Origin: Clostridia bacterium
Lineage (GTDB): Bacteria; Bacillota; Clostridia; Christensenellales; CAG-138
Assembly (NCBI GenBank): GCA_017525875.1
Contig: JAFXSG010000025.1
Span: forward strand, 62,001-126,000
Direction: 5' to 3'
Length of the DNA stretch: 64,000 nt
The notes beneath the pieces are model-generated. The model ran no database searches, had not been told where the DNA came from, and saw nothing but the letters and a program-made list of their open reading frames with translations. The position numbers and the translations under genes were made by a program. Positions 24,815 to 33,297 of this stretch are shown in pieces (the first letter of the stretch is position 1; each line of letters starts with the position of its first letter).

Positions 24815-26206
24815 TTGATCAAAAGCAGCATCGTAACAGCCGTTTTGGACGAAGCGCTCCGCACGGGCGGAGATTTTTCGGAGCTGTATCTGCAGGATAC
24901 GGAATCGAACACGCTTTCGATGATCGACGGCAAAGTGGAAAACGCGAACTACAACCGAAAGGTCGGCGCCGGCGTGCGCGTGCTTTCCGGCACGCGTTCG
25001 GCCTATGCCTACACCGCGGACACGAGCGACGAGGCGCTGATCGCTGCGGCAAGAGCTGCGGCGTCCGCCCTCAAAGGGACCAAGTCATCCGAAGCCAAGT
25101 CGATCTGCGTTGAGCGCGTCGGCAGGTCCTGCGCGCAGATCCCGTTCAGCGAGATCGACAACGCAAAGCGCATGCAGCTGCTTCGCACGGCTACTTCCGC
25201 CGCAAGGTCGCAGTCGGGCGAGATAACTCAGGTCGTGGCGAACTTTATGGACGTCACGCACCGTATTGCCGTCTACAACAGCGAAGGCGTACACGCGGAG
25301 GACGTCCGTCCCCGCACGAGGCTCTCTGTTCAGGCGGTTGCGATGGCGAACGGCGAAGCGCAGACCGGCGGCGTCTCTCCCGGATACGGCATGGGCTTCG
25401 AAGCTTACCGCGACCGCATAGACCCCTCCGCTGTCGGGCGTGAAGCGGCAAAGACGGCTGTCACAATGCTGCACGCACCCGAGTGCCCGGCAGGCGCCGT
25501 GCCCGTCGTGATAGACGGCGGCTTCGGAGGCGTCATCCTGCACGAGGCCTGCGTTCACGCCCTCGAGGCAACGAGCGTCGGCAGGGGCAACTCCGTTTTC
25601 TGCGGCAAGCTCGGCCAGCAGATCGCAAGCCCGATCGTCAACGCGGTGGACGACGGAACGCTCCCGGGAGAATGGGGCTCGATGCACTACGATGACGAGG
25701 GCAATCCGGCGCAGTGCAATCACCTGATCGAAAACGGCATCCTCAAGACCTATCTTGTGGATATCCTCGGCTCGCGCCTGATGGACCATCCCGTCACCGG
25801 CAGCGGCAGAAGGCAGAACTACACCTTCGCGCCGACCTCCCGAATGACCAACACCTTCTTCGCACCCGGTCAGGATGACGAAGAGGAGATGATCCGCACG
25901 ATGGGCAGCGGCCTCTTCGCCGCGAAGATGGGCGGCGGCTCCGTCAACCCGCTCACCGGTGAATTTAACTTCGCCGTCAGCGAAGGCTATTGGGTCAAGG
26001 ACGGCAAGATCCTCTGCCCGGTCCGCGGCGCAACGCTGATCGGCAAAGGCGCGGACGTCCTTATGAAGATCGACCGCATCGGCAGGCGCATGTGGATGGC
26101 TCCCGGCATGTGCGGTTCCGTCTCAGGCAGCATTCCCACCAACGTAGGCCAGCCCAGGATCCGCGTCAGCGAGATCACCGTCGGCGGCAAAGGAGGTGCT
26201 TTATAA
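24815..26206 (+). CDS. tldD: TldD-family metallopeptidase
   Basis: 463 aa. It starts at the TTG at 24815, eight bases after GGAGG; a TTG at 24800 overlaps that site and is rejected. SELYLQDTESNTLSMIDGKVE and VGAGVRVLSGTRSAYAYT open the family fold. The zinc site is HEACVHALEA (HExxxH) in GGVILHEACVH near residues 243-248. TldD pairs with PmbA (TldE) to form a heterodimeric protease that degrades unfolded peptides and matures microcin- or RiPP-like precursors. The downstream pmbA gene overlaps it by one base, so 1:1 synthesis is expected. No RiPP precursor was recognised nearby. Confidence 0.93.
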   Translation: MIKSSIVTAVLDEALRTGGDFSELYLQDTESNTLSMIDGKVENANYNRKVGAGVRVLSGTRSAYAYTADTSDEALIAAARAAASALKGTKSSEAKSICVERVGRSCAQIPFSEIDNAKRMQLLRTATSAARSQSGEITQVVANFMDVTHRIAVYNSEGVHAEDVRPRTRLSVQAVAMANGEAQTGGVSPGYGMGFEAYRDRIDPSAVGREAAKTAVTMLHAPECPAGAVPVVIDGGFGGVILHEACVHALEATSVGRGNSVFCGKLGQQIASPIVNAVDDGTLPGEWGSMHYDDEGNPAQCNHLIENGILKTYLVDILGSRLMDHPVTGSGRRQNYTFAPTSRMTNTFFAPGQDDEEEMIRTMGSGLFAAKMGGGSVNPLTGEFNFAVSEGYWVKDGKILCPVRGATLIGKGADVLMKIDRIGRRMWMAPGMCGSVSGSIPTNVGQPRIRVSEITVGGKGGAL

Positions 26207-27537
26207 TGACTTTTGAACAGTTCAAGGACGAATGCTTCCGCTTGGCGCTTGAAAACGGCTGTGAAGCGGCGGAGGTTTACTCCGTTTCAAACGACGGCTT
26301 TTCGGTCAACGTGCTCAATGCGGAGATAATTAAATATTCGGTGGAGCGCGACAACGGCTTCAACCTCCGCGTCATCTTCGGCGGCAAAAGCGGCTATGCT
26401 TATACCGAAGCGTTCGAGGATCCGGAGAGCCTCGTCGCTCACGCGATCGATAACGCAAAAGCGATCGAGAATACCGATGAGAACCCGATGCAGGACAGCT
26501 GCGAATACCCGGTGATCGAGCGTAAGCCCAATCCCGTCGTCGATCTGACCGAGGATGAAAAGATCAATATCGCACTCAATCTGGAGCGCGACACCCTCGC
26601 TTTTGACGACCGCGTGAACAGGCTCGGCTACTGCGCCGTCTCCACCGGCGTCTCCGGAAAGCATATCTACAATACCAAGGGCCTGCATGCCGACGCCGAA
26701 GAAAAGTATTCCTACGCAGTCGTCGGCCCGATCCTTCGTCAGGGAGAGGAAGAGCGCGAAGCCTACGCGTTCAAATTCGGTCCCGACGTGATGCAGTATG
26801 ACGAGATCATTAAAGAAAGCGTAGACAACGCACTGATGCAGTTCAACGCAAAACCCGTCGAGTCCGGCGAGTACCGCGTCCTGCTCAGGAACGACGTTGC
26901 GGGAGACCTGCTCCAGGCATTCTCCTCCATGTTCTTTGCGGACCGCGTGCAGAAAGGCCTTTCGCTCCTCGCAGGCAAGAAGGGGGAAAGAATAGCCTCG
27001 AGCGCCGTGACGATCCTCGACGACCCGTTCGAAAAGGACAATCCTCGCGAGTTCGACGACGAGGGCGTGCCTTCCGTGCTGACCGAAGTTGTCAAGGACG
27101 GCGTGCTTCAGGGCTATCTCTACAACCTCAAAACGGCCCTTAAGGACGGCGTGCAGTCCACCTCCAACGCGGGCAGGGGAGGCGCCTCCGCGCCGGTGGA
27201 CACAGCGCCAAGCAATTTCTACATCGTCAAAGGCGAAAAGAGCTATAACGAGCTCGTATCGGAGCTCGATTCCGGCCTCATCATCACGGAGCTCAGCGGC
27301 ATGCACGCGGGTCTCAACCCCGTGAGCGGAGATTTTTCGCTGATCGCGAAAGGTCTGCTCGTCGAGGGAGGGAACATCATCCGCTCGGTCGACCAGATCA
27401 CCTGTGCCGGTAATTTCATCAGCATGATGACGAGCATACTTGCCGTTGGCTCAGATCTGCGCTTCGGCATCCCCGGCTTCGGCAGATTCGGTTCACCCAG
27501 CCTGCTGATCGAAAAGCTGGTAATAGCTGGCAAGTGA
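26206..27537 (+). CDS. pmbA: PmbA/TldE-family subunit
   Basis: 443 aa. The ATG shares a base with the tldD stop (TAATG) and has its own AGGAGGT. NGCEAAEVYSVSNDGFSVNVLNAEI and NLRVIFGGKSGYAYTEAF parallel the TldD N-terminus. As in other TldE subunits the HExxxH zinc site is absent (the equivalent region reads YRVLLRNDVAGDLLQAF), so it should be the non-catalytic partner. The C-terminal GIPGFGRFGSPSLLIEKLVIAG is the family end. It ends in a strong terminator. Confidence 0.9.
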   Translation: MTFEQFKDECFRLALENGCEAAEVYSVSNDGFSVNVLNAEIIKYSVERDNGFNLRVIFGGKSGYAYTEAFEDPESLVAHAIDNAKAIENTDENPMQDSCEYPVIERKPNPVVDLTEDEKINIALNLERDTLAFDDRVNRLGYCAVSTGVSGKHIYNTKGLHADAEEKYSYAVVGPILRQGEEEREAYAFKFGPDVMQYDEIIKESVDNALMQFNAKPVESGEYRVLLRNDVAGDLLQAFSSMFFADRVQKGLSLLAGKKGERIASSAVTILDDPFEKDNPREFDDEGVPSVLTEVVKDGVLQGYLYNLKTALKDGVQSTSNAGRGGASAPVDTAPSNFYIVKGEKSYNELVSELDSGLIITELSGMHAGLNPVSGDFSLIAKGLLVEGGNIIRSVDQITCAGNFISMMTSILAVGSDLRFGIPGFGRFGSPSLLIEKLVIAGK

Positions 27538-27559
27538 TTTTCCATAGCTTTAATAACAA

Positions 27560-27585
27560 AAAGGGCAGTCAAATGACTGCCCTTT
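27560..27585 (+). terminator. Bidirectional terminator between pmbA and the UDPGP gene
   Basis: AAAGGGCAGTC (27560-27570), loop AAAT, GACTGCCCTTT (27575-27585). It has A-rich sequence upstream and Ts downstream, so it can serve both convergent units. Confidence 0.9.
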
Positions 27586-27598
27586 CGTAATTGATCTA

Positions 27599-28819
27599 TC
27601 AGAGCTCCACGCCGTTCAGCCTGAGGAGCTCCCTCGCGCTTTCGACCGAATCGATACCGGTCGGGTTCTTGATAGGAGCGAACTCGCGCTTGCGCTCCAC
27701 CTCGAAAACGAGGCAGCTGTCGAGCAGATGGATCATGTCGAGGATCAGGGTCTCGTACTTATAACCGTTCGGCTTTTCGGGCTTGAAAAGATTACCGTCC
27801 GCGTCGAGGCAGGGGATCTTCTTCTCGACTACGTGAAGAGGCATCTTCGCATCGACGATCGCGCTCAGCTCCGGAACGCGGAACAGATAGTTGAGGATGA
27901 CGCCGAAGTTGTATGCGGGCTTGCCGTCTTCGGTCTTTGCATTCATCATCTCGTCGGTCAGCTCGTAGTATTCCACAACTGAGGGATGCCCGTCCTCAAG
28001 GCAGATAACGCCGACGCGCTCGTCGGGAGCGGCTTTTTTGATGACCTTCGCGCCAACGACGCAGTTCGCAAGCTTCGTCGCCCCGATAAAGACGGGATCG
28101 GCAATGCGCTGGAGCACGTTATCCACCGCAAATACGTTCAGCCACTCGATGCCGCTTTTGCGGACGATGTCGAGCATACCGCCCTTAGCCATGGAGGAGT
28201 ACCAGCCGCCGTTGCCGTTAGGCGAGGTGGAGAGGCGGAATTTGTCTTCAAGATAGACCTTGCCGTTATAATCCGCGGCGGGAGCCATCTCCTGGCGGAA
28301 GAAGTGGACGAAGCTGCCGTCATAGCCGAAATAGTTCTTTTCATTGAGGAAGCTGACGGTCGCGTCGTGGTTCTTGTCGCTCGTCATTATGAACAGGTGG
28401 ATGGGATTGCCGGCCTTATCGGTAACGTCCATCAGATTGCGGAAAAGGCACTCGAAGATGTAGAGGTCACGGGTAACGCCGATATTGTAAACACCCTTCG
28501 GCCCGTCGGAGCCGAGGCGCGTGCCCATGCCGCCGGCGAGCAGCACGGCGCCGACCTTGCCCGCGCGGATCTCTTCAAGACCGGCCGCCTCATACTCATC
28601 GCGGCGCGCGTTGATCTCGTCGAGCTCGGTGCAGGGGATGGGGGTGATCACGCCGCGCACTTCGTCGGATTTTCCAACGCGTACGACGGAAAAATCGGTG
28701 TCGTCTATCTGCGCAAGGAGCGCCGCCTTTTGATCTTCAGTGAGCTCGTCATAATAGCGGAGCAGGTGCTGCTGGCCGTATTTTTCGAGCTTAGCCTTCA
28801 TGCATTCAAAACAAGCCAT
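27599..28819 (-). CDS. UDPGP-type nucleotidylyltransferase (UDP-N-acetylhexosamine/glucose pyrophosphorylase)
   Basis: 406 aa from the ATG at 28819, preceded by GGGAGGT. The nucleotide-binding loop is AVLLAGGMGTRLGSDGPKG; IMTSDKNHDATVSFL and NVFAVDNVLQRIADP follow the UDPGP (PF01704) plan, close to eukaryote-like UDP-GlcNAc pyrophosphorylases rather than bacterial GalU. It forms a UDP-sugar and pyrophosphate from UTP and a sugar 1-phosphate. Which sugar is used is not clear from the sequence. It begins 14 bases after the dihydrolipoyl dehydrogenase stop, in the same transcript. Confidence 0.85.
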   Translation of the reverse strand: MACFECMKAKLEKYGQQHLLRYYDELTEDQKAALLAQIDDTDFSVVRVGKSDEVRGVITPIPCTELDEINARRDEYEAAGLEEIRAGKVGAVLLAGGMGTRLGSDGPKGVYNIGVTRDLYIFECLFRNLMDVTDKAGNPIHLFIMTSDKNHDATVSFLNEKNYFGYDGSFVHFFRQEMAPAADYNGKVYLEDKFRLSTSPNGNGGWYSSMAKGGMLDIVRKSGIEWLNVFAVDNVLQRIADPVFIGATKLANCVVGAKVIKKAAPDERVGVICLEDGHPSVVEYYELTDEMMNAKTEDGKPAYNFGVILNYLFRVPELSAIVDAKMPLHVVEKKIPCLDADGNLFKPEKPNGYKYETLILDMIHLLDSCLVFEVERKREFAPIKNPTGIDSVESARELLRLNGVEL

Positions 28820-28832
28820 ATTGACCTCCCAA

Positions 28833-30236
28833 TCATTTCTTCTTCGGCAGCGCGTGGCAGCAAAGGCCTTCGAAATCGTGCGCCGCTTCGTAAACGGATT
28901 CGCTGACGGTGGGATGCGGATGAATGGTGGAGGAGATATCCTCGATCGTGCCGCCCATCTTGAGCACGGCAGCAAGCTCGGCGATCATGTCGGTAGCGCG
29001 GGGCGCCATGAGCTGTGCGCCGAGAAGCTTGCCGTCAGGCGTCGCGATCAGCTTCGCGGTGCCAAGCGCGTCGCCCATGATCATCGCTCTGCCGTTGCCC
29101 GCAACGTTGAAGGAGCCGACCTTGTATTCGATCTCCTGCGCCTTGCATTTTTCCTCGCTGAGACCGACGAAAGCGATCTCGGGCGAGGTGTAGATGCAGG
29201 AAGGAACTACGGAATAATCCATGACCTCTTCCTTGACCTCGCAGGCGTTGGCGGCGGCAACGAAGCCCTGCGCGCTCGCGACGTGCGCAAGCTGGATCTT
29301 GCCGGTGATATCGCCGATCGCGTAAACGTTCGGGACGTTCGTGCGGCAGTGCTCGTCGATGACCACGAACGCGCGGTTCATCTCGATACCGAGGTTTTCA
29401 AGGCCGATATTCGCGGTCATCGCGCGGCGGCCGACGGAAACGACGCAGCAGGCGCCTTCCGCGGTCTTCTCCGCGCCGTTAAGCTCATAACGTACGGTAA
29501 CGTTTTCACCGCCTTCGATGCCGGTGACCTTAGCGTTGTTGATGACGCTGACTTTCTTTTTCTTGAGCACGCGGGAGATCAGGCGCACGATATCGGGATC
29601 CACGCCGGGCATGATGCTGGGCATCATTTCAATAACGGTGACGGGTTTGCCGAGGGTCGCAAACAGCGTCGCGAACTCGATGCCGATAACGCCGCCGCCG
29701 ATGATGACGAAGCTCTCGGGCAGTTCCGTCATGGAAAGGATCTCATCGGAGGTGACGACGTTCTGCCCGTCAATGCCGGGGATAGGCGGGCGGGCGGGGG
29801 AGCTGCCGGTCGCGAGGATGAGCTTATCGAAGGTGAAGGTCTCCTCACCTTCGCCGTCCGCGACGGTGAGGGTATGCTCGTCAACGACCTTTCCGAAGCC
29901 CTTGATGACTTTAACGCCGTGCGCCTTTTCAAGGCCGGCAACGCCGCTGCGCAATTTGGCGACGATACCGTCCTTGTATTCGGCGAGCTTTGCAAAATCA
30001 AGTCCGACTTCGCCGGTCATAACGCCGCAGTCAGCCGCGTTTTTCGCGGTCTCATAGATCTCCGCGCCATGAAGCAGAGCTTTGGTGGGGATGCAGCCGC
30101 GGTTGAGACAGGTGCCGCCAAGGTCGCGCGCTTCGACGAGGGCGACCTTTTTGCCGTATTGAGCGCAGCGGATGGCGCATTCATAACCGCCGGGACCGCC
30201 GCCGAGAACGATGATATCAAATGAGTATTCGGCCAT
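28833..30236 (-). CDS. lpdA: Dihydrolipoyl dehydrogenase
   Basis: 467 aa from the ATG at 30236 (AAAGGAT upstream). FAD fold IIVLGGGPGGYECAIR, redox disulfide GGTCLNRGCIPTK, NAD fold FVIIGGGVIGIEFATLF, and the C-terminal HPHPTVSESVYEAAHDF with the catalytic His-Glu pair. It reoxidises protein-bound dihydrolipoamide with NAD. No lipoylated partner (E2 or GcvH) is encoded in the window. The paired gene is a UDP-sugar pyrophosphorylase, a surprising companion. Glycine cleavage is a plausible role in an amino-acid fermenter but is inference. Confidence 0.93.
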   Translation of the reverse strand: MAEYSFDIIVLGGGPGGYECAIRCAQYGKKVALVEARDLGGTCLNRGCIPTKALLHGAEIYETAKNAADCGVMTGEVGLDFAKLAEYKDGIVAKLRSGVAGLEKAHGVKVIKGFGKVVDEHTLTVADGEGEETFTFDKLILATGSSPARPPIPGIDGQNVVTSDEILSMTELPESFVIIGGGVIGIEFATLFATLGKPVTVIEMMPSIMPGVDPDIVRLISRVLKKKKVSVINNAKVTGIEGGENVTVRYELNGAEKTAEGACCVVSVGRRAMTANIGLENLGIEMNRAFVVIDEHCRTNVPNVYAIGDITGKIQLAHVASAQGFVAAANACEVKEEVMDYSVVPSCIYTSPEIAFVGLSEEKCKAQEIEYKVGSFNVAGNGRAMIMGDALGTAKLIATPDGKLLGAQLMAPRATDMIAELAAVLKMGGTIEDISSTIHPHPTVSESVYEAAHDFEGLCCHALPKKK

Positions 30237-30295
30237 AACATTTATCCTTTCGTATTTGTTCTGTATGCGAAAAACCGCATATTCCATCAACTTCA

Positions 30296-30324
30296 AGAAT
30301 AACACAAATCCGTGTTTCTTTCAA
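30296..30324 (-). promoter_or_regulatory. Promoter of lpdA
   Basis: Minus strand TTGAAA (30319-30324), 17-base spacer, TATTCT (30296-30301), 60 bases before the start codon. Confidence 0.6.
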
Positions 30325-30376
30325 TAGTTTATTACGATCTCGTTTTGTATTTGATGAGTTCAAAATGAACGGGAAC

Positions 30377-30400
30377 GGCGCATCCTTATGCGGATGCGCC
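30377..30400 (-). terminator. Hairpin after the GNAT gene
   Basis: GGCGCATCC (30377-30385) pairs with GGATGCGCC (30392-30400), loop of six. The minus-strand tail (GTTCCCGTTCATTTTG) is only moderately T-rich. Confidence 0.55.
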
Positions 30401-30407
30401 GATATGC

Positions 30408-30791
30408 CTATTTTCTTTTCTTTTCAATTATGAAGGACTGCATGCCCTTCCTGCAGCCGTTCTTCTCATAGAAGCCTTCGACTCCGGGCTGCGAGCCGAA
30501 ATACAGCATTGTCGGCGTGTTGGATTTTGCCAATTGAAGAAGGCTGCTTCCGATACCTTTGTTCTGATACTCCGGAAGAACAAGCAATTCGGTGATGGTC
30601 CCGAAATAATAACCGTCCGAAAGGATGCGCAGGCATCCTACCAGCTTTGCACCGTCATAAGCTGTTATGTTCAGTGTTTTGGATAAGGCGTTTTGCGTAC
30701 GCTGCGCATCATAGCTGCCCGGCCATATTTTGTTCACAAAGGAAAGAAAAACGGCTGCATCCAGTTGCTTGTCATCAACTATATAGTCCAT
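30408..30791 (-). CDS. GNAT-family N-acetyltransferase
   Basis: 127 aa. The acetyl-CoA-binding motif A is ITELLVLPEYQNKGIGSSLLQLA (Q/R-x-x-G-x-G/A form QNKGIG), followed by the motif B region FYEKNGCRKGMQSFIIEKK. The N-terminus (LSFVNKIWPGSYDAQRTQNAL) is typical of small single-domain members. The substrate is unknown. GGAGGCGGAAG precedes the ATG. Probably a monocistronic unit. Confidence 0.85.
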   Translation of the reverse strand: MDYIVDDKQLDAAVFLSFVNKIWPGSYDAQRTQNALSKTLNITAYDGAKLVGCLRILSDGYYFGTITELLVLPEYQNKGIGSSLLQLAKSNTPTMLYFGSQPGVEGFYEKNGCRKGMQSFIIEKKRK

Positions 30792-30841
30792 CTTCCGCCT
30801 CCATATACTGGAATTCGATCATTCTTTTATCCGCTTATTGA

Positions 30842-31153
30842 TCAGTACGGCGACACAATTGCATAAATGATGACGCCGGACGCCAAGGGTATCTCAAGCA
30901 AAAAAAGCCGGTCATTATGAAGTATGAGAGATATGCCGATAACTATGAAAACTTCACTCAAAATGCAAAAAACAATCGCAGACTGTTTATAGCACGGCTT
31001 CTTATTCATCGTTTTTCGTTCTTCCTATGAAGCATACAGGTATGCATTGTTCAACAAAAAGCCCTTCTCTAAAAATGATCGTATGCTAAGAAGCATCAGC
31101 ACCCCGGCAAAAGAAAAGACGATGATCACTGTGATCCATTCTCCGGCAGTCAT
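30842..31153 (-). pseudogene. DUF3784-like small membrane protein gene split by an in-frame TAG
   Basis: An ATG at 31153 with AGAGGTG five bases upstream opens 42 codons (MTAGEWITVIIVFSFAGVLM at the start, a GKGFL-like EKGFLLNNAYLYAS at the end), then TAG at 31025-31027. Reading straight on in the same frame gives EERKTMNKKPCYKQSAIVF and a second helix pair up to TGA at 30842-30844, 103 sense codons in all plus the amber. The joined product has three hydrophobic segments and the layout of DUF3784-type proteins, in which a K or Q in the S-x-E-E-R stretch would be one base from TAG. The second half also has its own ATG at 31009, with AGGAAG 11-12 bases upstream, so two small peptides could be made. 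A nonsense-mutated pseudogene is the simplest reading. Confidence 0.65.
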
Positions 31154-31165
31154 ATTTCACCTCTG

Positions 31166-31340
31166 CAAATCCCGATTCATTGATATGATTATATCATATT
31201 CAAATGGATGGAACAACAGAAAAACCTCTATTGTCTTGGCAGGCAGAAGAGGTCCCTTTGATTTGTAAGCGCGTCAAAATGCTGCAAAGTCATGAAGGGA
31301 ACGCCAAAATGATCCGCTCGTTCGGCGCGACAAACAGGAA
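31166..31340. repeat. Terminator-promoter repeat, copy A
   Basis: About 170 bases aligning end to end with 32392-32572. Shared marks are AAATCCCGATT at the left end, TTATATCATATTCAA, a hairpin in ACCTCT/AGAGGT (31224-31253), TGTAAGCG and CTCG..CGGCG at the right. On the minus strand it supplies TTGTTC (31211-31216), a 17-base spacer and TATAAT (31188-31193) for the DUF3784-like gene. Confidence 0.7.
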
Positions 31341-31341
31341 T

Positions 31342-32379
31342 TTAATGATGTAAAGCTCCCGGCAGCAGTTCCAGTTCTCCGCTCTTGTGATGATGACCGT
31401 GTCTGTCATCCGTCACATAATGATTATGGTCGTGAGAATGAGTGACTGTATGCGTATGCGTTGTTCCATTATGGGTATGCGTAAATGTATGTTGATGCTC
31501 GTGCGCGTGATGCCTTATCAAGGTATCTGCGACAACAAGCGCAGATCCGCCGGCCATGACGATCAATGCGACAAAGTACATCCATGACAGTTGTTCTCCA
31601 AGAACCACAAAAGACAGGAAAGCCCCTACGAACGGCGCGACTGCATAGTATGCGCTGGTCTTTGCCGCGCCGAGGGCATTCTGCGCCCGAACGTAAAGGA
31701 AAATACTCAGTCCATAGGCCACAAAGCCAAGCAGCAGCGCAGCAACCATATACCGGATTTCCGGCATGGGCTCTCGCTTGATGAGCGCAATCACAAGCGC
31801 ACCCAATCCGGAGAAGATACCTTTCAGCACTACGATCTCGTAAGTGCTTTTTGAAGATATGTTTCTCGTACAGTTATTCTCAAAGCCCCAGCATACCGTT
31901 GCGGCAAGTACAAGCAGAGAGCCGTAGGAGAAGTGGAAGCTGTCAGTTCCTTCAAAAGACAGCAGGATGCTGGAAAGTGTGATCAAAGCGATTGCCGCCC
32001 ACAATCTTTTGGAAACAGCCTCTTTGAAAATGAAAAGGGCGATCACGGTTGTTGCAGCGATCTCGAAATTCCCGAGCAGGGATGCGTTTGCGGACAAACC
32101 ATAGCTGATCCCAAGCATCAGGAAAATCGGTGCGGCAATATCAAGAACGATCATACCGATCACAAAAGGCAGGTCCTTCCTTGACATTTTTTCTGAACTC
32201 TTTCTGCCTTTCTTGTTGAACAGCGAAAGGATCCCTATTCCGATCCCCGCGCCAAGATACAGGAGCGCGGCCATTGTAGTCGGTCCGACATTACTGAGAA
32301 GTACTTTGGATATCGGTACATTGATGGCATAAAACACAGCTGCAAACAATGCGTATGTAATAGCTTTTGTTTTACTCAT
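31342..32379 (-). CDS. EamA/DMT-family transporter with histidine-rich C-terminal tail
   Basis: 345 aa. Ten predicted helices in two EamA repeats; ITYALFAAVFYAINVPISKV begins the first, and YGSLLVLAATVCWGFENNCT begins the second, both standard. After the last helix (about residue 290) comes a tail of about 55 residues containing about 20 His (for example HHAHEHQHTFTHTH, HSHDHNH, HGHHH), a likely cytoplasmic metal-binding segment for Zn, Ni, Co or Cu. DMT exporters usually carry amino acids or metabolites, so the tail suggests metal sensing or metal-linked cargo; this is inference. GGGGGCTGCT precedes the ATG. The promoter lies in repeat copy B. Confidence 0.87.
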   Translation of the reverse strand: MSKTKAITYALFAAVFYAINVPISKVLLSNVGPTTMAALLYLGAGIGIGILSLFNKKGRKSSEKMSRKDLPFVIGMIVLDIAAPIFLMLGISYGLSANASLLGNFEIAATTVIALFIFKEAVSKRLWAAIALITLSSILLSFEGTDSFHFSYGSLLVLAATVCWGFENNCTRNISSKSTYEIVVLKGIFSGLGALVIALIKREPMPEIRYMVAALLLGFVAYGLSIFLYVRAQNALGAAKTSAYYAVAPFVGAFLSFVVLGEQLSWMYFVALIVMAGGSALVVADTLIRHHAHEHQHTFTHTHNGTTHTHTVTHSHDHNHYVTDDRHGHHHKSGELELLPGALHH

Positions 32380-32391
32380 AGCAGCCCCCTA

Positions 32392-32572
32392 CAAATCCCG
32401 ATTTGTTGAAACAATTATATCATATTCAATTCCATGAAACAATAAAGAAACCTCTCTTGCCACGGCAGACAAGAGAGGTTTCTTTGATGTGTAAGCGTGC
32501 CCAAAAGCATACCAAACCATAGAAAGAACGTCAAAAGAAACGCGCGCTCGGCGTGATAAACCGGTAATTGCC
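32392..32572. repeat. Terminator-promoter repeat, copy B
   Basis: Second copy of the module at 31166-31340. It contains a 16-bp perfect stem, AAAGAAACCTCTCTTG (32444-32459) with its complement at 32470-32485, acting as terminator of the upstream gene. It also holds a minus-strand promoter TTGTTT (32437-32442), 17 bases, TATAAT (32414-32419) for the EamA gene. Confidence 0.75.
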
Positions 32573-32576
32573 GGGA

Positions 32577-33263
32577 TCAATTCTTTTTCTTGCCGGAGTC
32601 CCCGAGCCTTTCATTCGAAATCTCAAGAAACCGCTTAAGTGTTTCGTTTGACAAAATCTGCCCGCGCACTCTCTCGTTAAAAATGTTTGCGAAATCTTCA
32701 ATGGTACAGCCGACATAAAAGTCCCGAGGTAAAGGGTTGGCGTATTCGCCTCCGCCGTAACTGCCCGCCGAGCTTCCCGGGGTGAAACAGTTGTAATGGA
32801 TATCGCTTGAGCCGTCTTCAAAAAAACGCAGAGTTATAATATCGTGTTCGTGCGCGATCTCTATGTCATCGTCAGCCAGATGAATGTCGCTGTGAAGAAA
32901 TTTAAGGCCGTTCTCACCCGCGAACCTTTCGGCAAAGGTGTCGTATTCACCGCAGATCATAACCTTTCTTTTACGCCAGAGTTTCAGAAGTTCAGGCGAT
33001 GCAGCAAGTGATCCTACCGTTCGGCTGAGGATAAGGCAGTCTATATGCGAAAAGAATTCGATAAAACCACCGCAAATTCCGGTTATCCCTTCGGTCACGC
33101 TGAGCGTATCATATTCTTTTGCCCAATTTCTGCTTGATTCGTGCCATAACTCGGTGTCTTCCGGGCAGAGTACGCCCTCGCCCTCAACTTCAAGCAGACC
33201 GCTGTAATGGTTTATATACGTAATGTTCTTGTTGTGTTTTGAAAAAAACATCCTCCGCCTCAT
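32577..33263 (-). CDS. Unknown protein with a short LRR/BspA-like segment
   Basis: 228 aa; not recognised with confidence. FSKHNKNITYINHYSGLLEVEG begins the protein. LSVTEGITGICGGFIEFFSHIDCLILSRTVGSL resembles one or two BspA-type (LRR_5) repeats (TEGITxIxxxxFxxxxxLxxLxLxxTVxxL). An acidic beta-rich region follows (HLADDDIEIAHEHDIITLRF). No signal peptide or helix, so cytoplasmic. Two in-frame ATGs (33263, 33251) lie around AGGCGGAGG; the second has that site directly abutting it, so the start is uncertain. Its own strong promoter lies upstream, and the strong hairpin of repeat copy B terminates it. Confidence 0.6.
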   Translation of the reverse strand: MRRRMFFSKHNKNITYINHYSGLLEVEGEGVLCPEDTELWHESSRNWAKEYDTLSVTEGITGICGGFIEFFSHIDCLILSRTVGSLAASPELLKLWRKRKVMICGEYDTFAERFAGENGLKFLHSDIHLADDDIEIAHEHDIITLRFFEDGSSDIHYNCFTPGSSAGSYGGGEYANPLPRDFYVGCTIEDFANIFNERVRGQILSNETLKRFLEISNERLGDSGKKKN

Positions 33264-33297
33264 TAAACCGAAATTTGTCGGTTTCTTTTCACGATTT

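Noticed and set aside
24815-27537. A RiPP precursor beside tldD-pmbA
   Set aside because: No small Cys- or Ser-rich frame with a ribosome binding site was found in the gaps; the two genes are probably general proteases.
30842-31153. Amber codon read as an amino acid (pyrrolysine or suppression)
   Set aside because: Other short frames here also end in TAG, no Pyl genes are seen, and a single substitution explains the case more simply.
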